9,205 bases of DNA. It comes from Bacteroidia bacterium. GTDB lineage: Bacteria; Bacteroidota; Bacteroidia; Bacteroidales; VadinHA17. The DNA lies in NCBI GenBank assembly GCA_026391515.1, contig JAPLEC010000273.1:1-9205 (forward strand). Direction: 5' to 3'. A model generated the notes under the pieces. That model did no database searches. It was not told where the DNA came from and saw only the letters and a list, made by a program, of their open reading frames with translations. The position numbers and the translations under genes were made by a program. This document shows positions 1 to 6,733 of this stretch, in pieces. Position 1 is the stretch's first letter. Each line of letters starts with the position of its first letter.

Positions 1-1180
1 AGGCTCCATTTGCGAGAGCGGTCAGTTCTTCCCAACCGAGCATATCTGCATAATCCTGTGGAAGTGAATGCTTTGATCCGTCTTCGAAAGTTCTTCCGAA
101 ATCAAATCCATACTTTGACTCAACTGTATTGAAATATTCAATTAATCCTTTGGTTTTAAAAACTGGCAAGCCAAATGGCAGAATAAAAACAGTGAGCAGA
201 ACCAGGAGAACAATAAATGCCGACCTGGTATACCATTTTCTGAATATTGATTCATAGTAAACTGCTCCTGCTGAAATAAGGAAAGGGAAAACTCCCTGAG
301 TATAATAACTTTTACCCCTCATCATCATCAGAGTTACTATCACTGCTATCACAATCACACCAAGGAATCTGAATTTTTTTTGCTGTTTATTAAAAAGTAT
401 ATATAATAATCCCGCTATTGTAAGGAAAGATGAAGCGCCAGGCATAATTATCTGTTCTGTTAAAAAAGCTGACCTATTAACATTTACAAGCTGGTTTTCA
501 GCTAGTTCTGAAAGATGGTTTATCACCGGCAATCCATTAGCAATCTGCCAGATAAGGTTTGGCAGAAAAATTATAGTTCCCGCTGCTATTCCAAACCAGA
601 ATATTTTATTGCTGAGAACATTCCTGTATCTGGTAAAAAGAATGACTACCAGAATTATAATGAAAAGTAATCCTATCAGGTATTTATTAAGAAGCGACAA
701 ACCTGCTACAATTCCGAACCATATCAGATATTTGGGATTCTCTGAATTTATATATTTGATTATCAAATATATAGTCAATGTCCAAAATAGCAGATCTATG
801 TGAACAGGCTGGAAAAGCAAGAATGTCCTTAATCCGAAAACAGAGATTATCATACCTGTAGCGGCAAGTATCCGGGCATATTTGTTACCTCCGAGCTCTT
901 TAGCCAGTTCTGAAACCAGAATTACTTCTACTCCGCCGATCAGCGCAGGGAATAGCCGTACTGCAAAAACAGAATATCCGAAAATATTCTGCATAATCCA
1001 TGCCACCCATCCGATAAGCGGTGGGACTGAAGCATAACCGAAATCAGGATGAAGGCCAAGAGAGAAATAGAGAAGCTCGTCACGGTGGTACTCCAGGTTA
1101 CTAAGAAAAATAAGGTGTAATCCAACACTCAGTAAGGCAATAAAAACTATTGCCGTTCCGGTCTTTTTTTCAGGTGTCAT
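1..1180 (-). CDS. ArnT/PMT-like membrane glycosyltransferase (GT-C fold, GT39/GT83-like), partial
   Basis: An open frame of 393 codons starts at an ATG at 1180 and runs off the left edge without a stop, so the C-terminus is missing. The protein is strongly hydrophobic with many predicted membrane helices. Near the N-terminus, residues 31-36 read YHRDEL and residues 52-56 read VPPLI. This acidic first-loop motif followed by PPL is typical of dolichyl/undecaprenyl-phosphate-sugar-dependent glycosyltransferases of the PMT_2/ArnT group. KSYYTQGVFP (290-299) and the late segment LPQDYADMLGWEEL (about 373-386) also match that family as I know it. Such enzymes sit in the inner membrane and move a sugar from a polyprenyl-phosphate carrier to a lipid or protein on the periplasmic side; donor and acceptor here are unknown. 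The start shares one base with the stop of the upstream peptidase gene (TGATG), which suggests translational coupling. No clear Shine-Dalgarno is visible. Family assignment is secure, substrate is not. Confidence 0.88.
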   Translation of the reverse strand, partial: MTPEKKTGTAIVFIALLSVGLHLIFLSNLEYHRDELLYFSLGLHPDFGYASVPPLIGWVAWIMQNIFGYSVFAVRLFPALIGGVEVILVSELAKELGGNKYARILAATGMIISVFGLRTFLLFQPVHIDLLFWTLTIYLIIKYINSENPKYLIWFGIVAGLSLLNKYLIGLLFIIILVVILFTRYRNVLSNKIFWFGIAAGTIIFLPNLIWQIANGLPVINHLSELAENQLVNVNRSAFLTEQIIMPGASSFLTIAGLLYILFNKQQKKFRFLGVIVIAVIVTLMMMRGKSYYTQGVFPFLISAGAVYYESIFRKWYTRSAFIVLLVLLTVFILPFGLPVFKTKGLIEYFNTVESKYGFDFGRTFEDGSKHSLPQDYADMLGWEELTALANGA

Positions 1181-3183
1181 CAGAATGGCCAGGATGTCCA
1201 GTAATATGTAAATGAATTTGCCGGAACCTTCTCCTTATCGTACCTCGATTCATTGACCAGATAAAATGTTTTTGCGCCTTTATACCGGTAAGTCTGTAAA
1301 AACGAGGTTCCGGTTAGCCTTATATATTCCTTGTCACTGACTGCAATACAGAAAGGCATTGTAAAGTTTATACCTGTATTTGACCACCTGTAAGTGAATG
1401 TAAGGTTATTACCTTTGTCAATGGTATAGCTGCAGGCCAGGATCGGAGCCTCGGTCTTGTAAAGAAAAATATCGAAGAAATCCGAATAATCGGCTTTGGT
1501 ATAATCCTTTACATAATCTGTAAAATCAGAAGTGGTCACAATCCTGTATTTGTATTTCTGATAGAATCCCTTTATCATATTCTTAAAAAGCGTGTCATTA
1601 TTCATGATACACCTCAGATTGTTCAGCATTGCCGCTCCTTTCGTGTAGATATCGTTCCCAAGGAAAGTATTGCTGTTAATGTCGCGTTCACCGACTATCG
1701 GCCAGATATTCATGACCGAGCCAAAGTTTGATGCGGCCACCCTGATATATTCCGGATACCCGAATTTCTCCTCGGCAAACAGGAATTCGGAATATGTGGC
1801 GAATCCTTCGTTGATCCATGCATCTGCCATGTCAGGTACTGCCACCGCATTGCCCCACCACTCATGAGCCAGCTCATGGATAATAAGATAATCATAGTCC
1901 TTTGTATAATATTCCCTGCGATTATTGCTTTTCCCATACTCCCCGCCGATGGCTATCGCACCCTGATGTTCCATCCCTTCAAAGGGAGCTTCAACCATAC
2001 CGACGCCGTCTTTCTTGAACGGATACTCTCCAAAAACTTTCTCGTATATCGCCAGGATTTCTTTGGTCTGTGTGTAATATTTTTTTGCCTTTTCCAGGTT
2101 CTTCGGAAGAACATAATAATCCATTTGGTAACTTCCGAAACTGTTTGTAAACTGCTCATTGAAGTTTACAAAATCACCCATGTAAAATGTGACGTTATAA
2201 CTGTTGATCGGGTAACTTACTTTCCATTCGAAATTTGTATAACCGTCCGCGATAGCCGTCTGTGAAGCCAGGTTGCCGTTTGAAATACCCTGGTAGCCTG
2301 CGGGTACCTGAACATTTATGATCATGGAATCGGGCTTGTCGGACAAATGATCCTTGTTCGGCCACCATGAGCTTGCCCCGAGATGTTCACAGGCAATTCC
2401 GACATCCCACCTGTTTTTCTCCTTCTCCCAGACAAAACCCCCGTTCCATGGCGGCTTGCGTGCAACCATCGGCACACCGGAATATGTGATTGTTATCTTT
2501 TCATCTCTGCCTGCGGGGATCGTTTCTCCGAAATCAATAAAAATTCCGCCTTCATTCCTGGTATAATTCAGATCCCTGTCATTCCATTTTATTGACTTTA
2601 TTGCATAATCAGGAAACAGATCGATCTGGATGATCTTTGTATCCGTGGTAGTCTTAAAGCAGATTGAGTTGGATCCCTCAATACTTTTTGTCTCAGGAAT
2701 GATCTTTACAGTAAGATTATAAAAAGTAACGTCGAAACAGGTTCTTTCAGGCCTCAGGGCTCCCCTGATTATGTCCCCCGGTTCAATAACCGGCCTGAAT
2801 TCCCTCAGCGAGTCGAGCTTCTCTTCCTGCTTAAGCTCTTTTAAAATGAAGCTTACAAGCGCCTGTTTGGAAATTAGATAATTAATATTTTCCATCTTGC
2901 ACCCCGATCCTTTTGCAAGAATAAAGTCTCTTCTGGCCCCAATCCAGTCATTAAGGCCTGCCCTGGCAATACCCCTGTTGTAATACAGGTCCCAGTACGT
3001 TGAGTATCCCGGAATGAAACCGTTCAGTTCGATTATGGCATTCAGATAATCATGTCTTTGCAATGCCGACATGATCCCGTCATACCTTGCCTTATCTCCT
3101 GCAGAGAGAATACTGCTCATATTCTGACCCGGAAGTGATCCTGCAAGAACAAGGCAAATCAGCATAGTAAATACTTTTTTCAT
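1180..3183 (-). CDS. Secreted M1-family zinc aminopeptidase with N-terminal TPR-like region
   Basis: The 667-residue protein begins with a signal peptide (about residues 1-20, Lys-Lys then a hydrophobic core), so it is periplasmic or secreted. Residues about 30-95 look like two TPR-type helical hairpins (for example YYNRGIARAGLNDWIGARRD at 67-86). An M1 N-terminal beta domain follows at about 140-340. The catalytic domain shows GMEHQ (403-407, the equivalent of the GAMEN exopeptidase motif), HELAH (436-440) and NEGF with E459. H436, H440 and E459 are the zinc ligands, E437 is the general base, and Y513 in IYTKG is the probable transition-state tyrosine. All expected catalytic residues are present, so it should be active in removing N-terminal amino acids from peptides. 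The C-terminus (about 575-667) is short and beta-rich, without the long helical domain of full-length M1 enzymes and without an obvious type IX secretion tail. It lies upstream of, and overlaps by one base, the glycosyltransferase gene. The start is the first Met before the signal peptide; no Shine-Dalgarno is seen. Confidence 0.95.
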   Translation of the reverse strand: MKKVFTMLICLVLAGSLPGQNMSSILSAGDKARYDGIMSALQRHDYLNAIIELNGFIPGYSTYWDLYYNRGIARAGLNDWIGARRDFILAKGSGCKMENINYLISKQALVSFILKELKQEEKLDSLREFRPVIEPGDIIRGALRPERTCFDVTFYNLTVKIIPETKSIEGSNSICFKTTTDTKIIQIDLFPDYAIKSIKWNDRDLNYTRNEGGIFIDFGETIPAGRDEKITITYSGVPMVARKPPWNGGFVWEKEKNRWDVGIACEHLGASSWWPNKDHLSDKPDSMIINVQVPAGYQGISNGNLASQTAIADGYTNFEWKVSYPINSYNVTFYMGDFVNFNEQFTNSFGSYQMDYYVLPKNLEKAKKYYTQTKEILAIYEKVFGEYPFKKDGVGMVEAPFEGMEHQGAIAIGGEYGKSNNRREYYTKDYDYLIIHELAHEWWGNAVAVPDMADAWINEGFATYSEFLFAEEKFGYPEYIRVAASNFGSVMNIWPIVGERDINSNTFLGNDIYTKGAAMLNNLRCIMNNDTLFKNMIKGFYQKYKYRIVTTSDFTDYVKDYTKADYSDFFDIFLYKTEAPILACSYTIDKGNNLTFTYRWSNTGINFTMPFCIAVSDKEYIRLTGTSFLQTYRYKGAKTFYLVNESRYDKEKVPANSFTYYWTSWPF

Positions 3184-3201
3184 AAAATATTATTTACTTT
3201 C

Positions 3202-3239
3202 ACGTTAGTAAATTTAATCAATTCACAAGAATTCTGAAA
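3202..3239 (-). promoter_or_regulatory. Candidate Bacteroidota-type promoter for the peptidase-glycosyltransferase pair
   Basis: Read on the minus strand, TTTC (3239-3236) lies 19 bases upstream of TAAATTTA (3216-3209). This is one mismatch per box from the Bacteroidota sigma consensus TTTG / TAnnTTTG, with a normal spacing. Transcription would start near 3202, about 18 bases before the peptidase ATG. TAAATTTA is its own reverse complement and AT-rich gaps often give chance matches, so this is only a candidate. Confidence 0.3.
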
Positions 3240-3249
3240 TAAAATATCC

Positions 3250-3289
3250 TTGAAAACTGTCTGATAATTAGTATATCATCCAAACTTTG
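3250..3289 (+). promoter_or_regulatory. Candidate promoter for the methyltransferase-permease pair
   Basis: Two weak options overlap on the plus strand. One is sigma70-like: TTGAAA (3250-3255), 16 bases, then TATATC (3272-3277), giving a start near 3284. The other is a Bacteroidota -7-like box, AAACTTTG (3282-3289), one mismatch from TAnnTTTG but without a good TTTG partner upstream. It would give an almost leaderless transcript, because the ATG is at 3295. A promoter must lie in this 111-base divergent gap; which element is used cannot be decided by eye. Confidence 0.22.
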
Positions 3290-3294
3290 TCAAA

Positions 3295-3969
3295 ATGAAA
3301 AACAGAATATCAGGATTTGCACTTATGGCGCTCATTTATGCATTTCTCCCCTGTTTTGCATTACAGTCACAGGGAGTCAGGGACAATGCATCGCTTGACG
3401 AAAAGGTTAGAAAATTTCTTTCCGAACATTCACGGCAATGGCACGATATGAATGTCCCTGCTGTAGATGGGCAGCTTCTTTATGACATTATTATTAAAAA
3501 CAATTATAAATCAGCGCTTGAGATTGGAACTTCCACAGGTCATTCCGGAATCTGGATAGCCTGGGCTCTGAGCAAAACAGGCGGTAAATTGATAACAATC
3601 GACATCGATGAAGACAGACATAATAAAGCTGTTGAGAATTTTAAACAAGCAGGCCTTTCAGAGTATATCGATGCACGACTTGCTGATGCACATACTCTTG
3701 TAAAAGAATTAAAAGGTCCTTTCGATTTCGTTTTCAGTGATGCGGATAAGGAATGGTATAAAAACTATTTCATTGATGTCGATCCCAAGCTTAAGGTCGG
3801 CGGTTGCTTTACAGCCCACAACATTTCCGACAGAGGTCGTGGTGGTTATGGCGGTTACGGAGGACAAGGGGTTTTCCTTGAATATATTAAAAGCCTTAAG
3901 AACTACGAGACTACCGTAAACAGTAATGGAGGGGGAGTCTCGATCAGCTATAAAAAATCAGAGAAATAA
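3295..3969 (+). CDS. Exported class I SAM-dependent O-methyltransferase (COG4122-like)
   Basis: The protein has 224 residues. Residues 1-26 form a signal peptide (KNR, hydrophobic core 7-22, then LQSQ). The rest is a compact Rossmann methyltransferase. Motif I is ALEIGTSTGHSG (74-85), which binds SAM. TIDID (101-105) is the acidic strand-2 end that contacts the ribose. FDFVFSDADK (143-152) is the family's metal/substrate Asp motif, and GGCFTAHN (169-176) replaces the usual GG...DN of catechol-type O-methyltransferases. The C-terminal NGGGVSISYKK (211-221) fits the last beta strand. A Gly/Tyr-rich stretch, RGGYGGYGG (182-190), follows AHN. The family transfers methyl groups to small phenolic or catecholic acceptors, often using a divalent metal; the acceptor here is unknown. 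A signal peptide implies export, where SAM is not expected. The permease gene follows 12 bases downstream. Fold assignment is firm, function is not. Confidence 0.88.
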   Translation: MKNRISGFALMALIYAFLPCFALQSQGVRDNASLDEKVRKFLSEHSRQWHDMNVPAVDGQLLYDIIIKNNYKSALEIGTSTGHSGIWIAWALSKTGGKLITIDIDEDRHNKAVENFKQAGLSEYIDARLADAHTLVKELKGPFDFVFSDADKEWYKNYFIDVDPKLKVGGCFTAHNISDRGRGGYGGYGGQGVFLEYIKSLKNYETTVNSNGGGVSISYKKSEK

Positions 3970-3981
3970 TTTACAAGGAGT

Positions 3982-5322
3982 ATGCCTGAACAAAAGCTTC
4001 AGAGAAAGCTTGGCCTTTTTCCTGCCACCAATATTGTCATAGCCAATATGATTGGTGCAGGAATTTTCACCACATCGGGACTTATGATGAAAGGATTGAA
4101 TGATCCGGTTCTGATGATTATTTTATGGGCTGTTGGAGGATTGATAGCTATTTGTGGAGCATTAGCCTACGGAGAGCTTGGAGCAGCTATGCCGGGAGCA
4201 GGAGGCGAGTACCTGTTCCTTTCAAAGTTATATCATCCATTATTCGGATTCCTGAGCGGATGGGTTTCTTTTATTGTAGGTTTTTCAGCTCCTATTGCAG
4301 CTTCTGCTATGGGATTCAGCGAATATTTCTGCAGGGCAGTACCTTCTCTTCCAGGCTGGCTATCGTCATCAGGAATACTAAATGAAGTCTGGACTAAAAA
4401 GTTTATTTCCATCAGTATCATATTGATTTTCACCTTTATACATTATCGCGGCCTTAAAACCGGAGCAAGAATACAGAATCTTCTTACTTTTCTTAAGGTT
4501 CTGCTGATACTTGTCCTTTTGTTTGCAGGATTCTCTTCAGGGAGAGGAAGCTTTGAGAATTTCGCCAGGGAAAAAATTGTGAACCCTGGTTTTGCAGGAT
4601 GGAAAACGATCGGACTCTCTCTGATGTGGATAATGTTTGCTTACAGCGGTTGGAATGCTTCAACATACCTGGGAGCAGAAATAAAAAATCCTTCAAAAAT
4701 ACTCCCGAGGTCGCTTCTCTATGGTACCGGGATTGTAATTCTTCTTTATCTCGGAATTAATATACTCTATGTCTATGGCATTAATCCCGAGCAGATGAAG
4801 GGTGTTATCTCAGTTGGAGGGCTGGCAATGGGTAATCTGTTTGGAAAATCTGCAGAGGTATTATTTTCTTTGCTGATTGCATTTGCCCTGTTTTCATCAT
4901 TAAGTGCATTTATCATAATTGGTCCCAGGGTATATTATTCAATGGCAAATGACGGACTTTTCTTCCGTTCAGTTGCCAAAATACATACGAAATTCGGGGT
5001 TCCTTCCAATTCAATACTCCTGCAGTGCCTGATCGCATGCATACTTGCTCTTTCAGGTTCTTTTGAACAGGTGCTTACTTATATGGGTTTTGCACTCGGA
5101 ATTTTTCCCATCCTTGCAGTAATTGGAGTTTTCAAACTGAGATACAAATACAGGAATGGATTAAAGTTACCAGGTTATCCGGTCACTCAGATAATATATA
5201 TTGCTGCAGGAATACTGATTCTGATATTATCATTCCTTGAACGGCCGGCAGAATCTTCCATTGCTTTACTTGTGGTTGCGGCTGGAGTTCCGGCTTATCT
5301 GATTTTCAAAAGATATTCTTAG
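3982..5322 (+). CDS. APC-superfamily amino-acid permease, 12 TM
   Basis: This 446-residue integral membrane protein has about 12 hydrophobic helices (TM1 about 13-33, TM2 43-64, TM3 86-110, TM4 138-155, TM5 165-184, TM6 205-226, TM7 243-266, TM8 292-316, TM9 344-360, TM10 364-385, TM11 401-420, TM12 425-443). The N-terminal pattern LQRKLGLFPATNIVIANMIG, with the unwound TM1 motif IGAGIF (24-29), is the hallmark of amino acid/polyamine/organocation transporters. The segment AYGELGAAMPGAGGEYLFL (62-80) is the conserved TM2-TM3 signature. Length matches single-subunit APC permeases. It probably imports or exchanges an amino acid by cation symport or antiport; the substrate cannot be read from sequence. 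An AAGGAG at 3975-3980 lies only one base from the ATG, too close for a normal Shine-Dalgarno, but the conserved N-terminus fixes this start. It is probably co-transcribed with the methyltransferase. Confidence 0.93.
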   Translation: MPEQKLQRKLGLFPATNIVIANMIGAGIFTTSGLMMKGLNDPVLMIILWAVGGLIAICGALAYGELGAAMPGAGGEYLFLSKLYHPLFGFLSGWVSFIVGFSAPIAASAMGFSEYFCRAVPSLPGWLSSSGILNEVWTKKFISISIILIFTFIHYRGLKTGARIQNLLTFLKVLLILVLLFAGFSSGRGSFENFAREKIVNPGFAGWKTIGLSLMWIMFAYSGWNASTYLGAEIKNPSKILPRSLLYGTGIVILLYLGINILYVYGINPEQMKGVISVGGLAMGNLFGKSAEVLFSLLIAFALFSSLSAFIIIGPRVYYSMANDGLFFRSVAKIHTKFGVPSNSILLQCLIACILALSGSFEQVLTYMGFALGIFPILAVIGVFKLRYKYRNGLKLPGYPVTQIIYIAAGILILILSFLERPAESSIALLVVAAGVPAYLIFKRYS

Positions 5323-5372
5323 AAAAGCGTTGAATGATCAGGCATAACCTTCAGTGTTAGCTATAGGGCAAA

Positions 5373-5396
5373 TCTTATTACTGTCTGGAAATAAGA
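5373..5396. terminator. Weak hairpin between convergent genes, possible bidirectional terminator
   Basis: A 7-bp perfect stem TCTTATT / AATAAGA (5373-5379 and 5390-5396) encloses a 10-base loop. It sits between the ends of the permease gene (5322) and the adaptor gene (5402), where terminators for both strands would be expected. The stem is AT-rich and no uninterrupted T-run follows on either strand (plus: gaattttattt), so strength is doubtful. The rest of the 79-base gap holds nothing else I can identify. Confidence 0.2.
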
Positions 5397-5401
5397 GAAT
5401 T

Positions 5402-6721
5402 TTATTTATCATGTTTTGAATCACCAGGCATAGCCATTCCCGGCATTGAAGAAGTTATTCCACCCCCTGGATTCATCATGCTTGGTTTACCTTCGAGCTG
5501 GGCCGCGGCATCAACACTGAATGTTCCACTGGTTACAATCTCCTCACCTTCAGACAGACCATCAGTAACTACATAATTTTCTCCAAGCATTGGACCCAGT
5601 CCGATTTCACGTATTTTAAATATTGGTTCATCTGTACCGGGCTGTTTTACATAAACGATAGAACGCTTGCCGGTCCATAAGACTGCAGAGCGTGGAATAA
5701 CTACATTTTTGCGGTATTCATCAAGAGTTGATGATACAATTCCGGCAGCAAACATTTCAGGTTTCAATTTACCGGATTTATTTTCAATTTCGACCCTAAC
5801 CTTTGCTACGCGGGTAACAGGATCAATAAAAGGGTCAATGAAAAAGATAGCTCCGGTGTAATTTATACCTGGCAATGCCTGAAGAGTAAAAGACACTTTC
5901 TCACCCTTACTTAAAAATGTAAGATCGCTTTCATAAGCATCAAACATAATCCAGACTTTCGAAAAGTCGGCGATATCAAATAAAACTGTACCCTGCGATA
6001 CATAATCACCGGCGTTTACCCTGCGTGATGTCACGACACCACTGGTATTTGATATTATATTTATAATGTTCTGAACAGTTCCCGTTTCTTCTATTGTTGC
6101 AATCTGATTATCAGTAAGTTTCCATTGACGTAGTTTCTCTTTGGCAGCTTCATAGATAGCAGGTTGTGTTACTTTGGTTTTGGCCGCTTCCAATAACTCC
6201 TGCTGAGCGGTAACCAGTTCGGGAGAATAAATTTGTGCAAGTACCTGCCCTTTTATTACAGATTCCCCGGTATAGTTTACAGCCAAACTTTCTATACGAC
6301 CCGGAACGTGTGCTACCTGGCTCTGTAATAACCTCTCATCGGCCTGTACTTTACCATAGAGACGCACTTCTTTGACTGGATTTTGTTTAGTGACAACAGA
6401 TGTAAGAACTTTAGCCAGTTGAGCAGCATCTTTGCTCAGGTGAACTGCATCAGGATCAATAGATGAGGTACTGCTTTGAACCAGCGGAATTAAATCCATT
6501 CCGCAGATAGGACATTTACCAGGCTCCGACATTCGTATCTGAGGGTGCATTGCGCATGTCCAGATAGTACTTTTAACCATTTCTGTAATTTGATCAGGCT
6601 TCTTTTCTTTTATTCCTGAAGAATGAAAGAAAAGCCATCCGATAAAGATACCAAGCAGCAGTAAAAGACTATAATTCACATATTTATTCGAGAATATTTT
6701 AAATACTTTTAGTTTTTTCAT
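5402..6721 (-). CDS. RND heavy-metal efflux periplasmic adaptor (CusB-like) with HMBD and Met/His-rich tail
   Basis: The 439-residue membrane-fusion protein has an N-terminal anchor helix (about 15-35), then a heavy-metal-binding domain at 53-79 (WTCAMHP at 54-60, CPICGMDL at 70-77). Its Cys, His and Met residues are likely soft-metal ligands. Next comes the usual adaptor architecture: beta-barrel start (about 115-130), lipoyl half (HVPGRIESLAVNYTGESVIKG, 138-158), helical hairpin (about 168-215), second lipoyl half (VVTSRRVNAGDYVSQGTVLF, 229-248), beta-barrel (about 255-330) and membrane-proximal domain (about 335-410). The tail carries M415, M416, M426, M429, M431 and H437. It should link the RND pump to the TolC-like channel, and the metal domain suggests Cu(I)/Ag(I) rather than organic substrates. 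It is the last gene of the efflux operon, 12 bases after the channel gene. No Shine-Dalgarno is visible; the start is chosen to keep the basic N-terminus before the anchor. Confidence 0.92.
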   Translation of the reverse strand: MKKLKVFKIFSNKYVNYSLLLLLGIFIGWLFFHSSGIKEKKPDQITEMVKSTIWTCAMHPQIRMSEPGKCPICGMDLIPLVQSSTSSIDPDAVHLSKDAAQLAKVLTSVVTKQNPVKEVRLYGKVQADERLLQSQVAHVPGRIESLAVNYTGESVIKGQVLAQIYSPELVTAQQELLEAAKTKVTQPAIYEAAKEKLRQWKLTDNQIATIEETGTVQNIINIISNTSGVVTSRRVNAGDYVSQGTVLFDIADFSKVWIMFDAYESDLTFLSKGEKVSFTLQALPGINYTGAIFFIDPFIDPVTRVAKVRVEIENKSGKLKPEMFAAGIVSSTLDEYRKNVVIPRSAVLWTGKRSIVYVKQPGTDEPIFKIREIGLGPMLGENYVVTDGLSEGEEIVTSGTFSVDAAAQLEGKPSMMNPGGGITSSMPGMAMPGDSKHDK

Positions 6722-6733
6722 TGTATTTCAGAT

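Noticed and set aside
609..803. 64-codon plus-strand open frame
   Set aside because: It is antisense to the glycosyltransferase gene and has no supporting feature.
940..1128. 62-codon minus-strand open frame
   Set aside because: It is a shifted frame inside the glycosyltransferase gene, whose own frame carries the family motifs and stays open to the window edge.
1864..2265. 133-codon plus-strand open frame
   Set aside because: It lies entirely opposite the M1 peptidase, including its HELAH region, and its Cys/Phe-rich translation looks like an antisense shadow.
3346..3357. Possible lipobox (FLPC, residues 17-20) in the methyltransferase leader
   Set aside because: Pro before the Cys is not accepted in a normal lipobox, and a standard signal peptide I site slightly later fits better.
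3975..3984. AAGGAG as the ribosome binding site deciding the permease start
   Set aside because: Only one base separates it from the ATG, too close for standard use; the start is instead supported by the conserved APC N-terminus, and the match may be chance.
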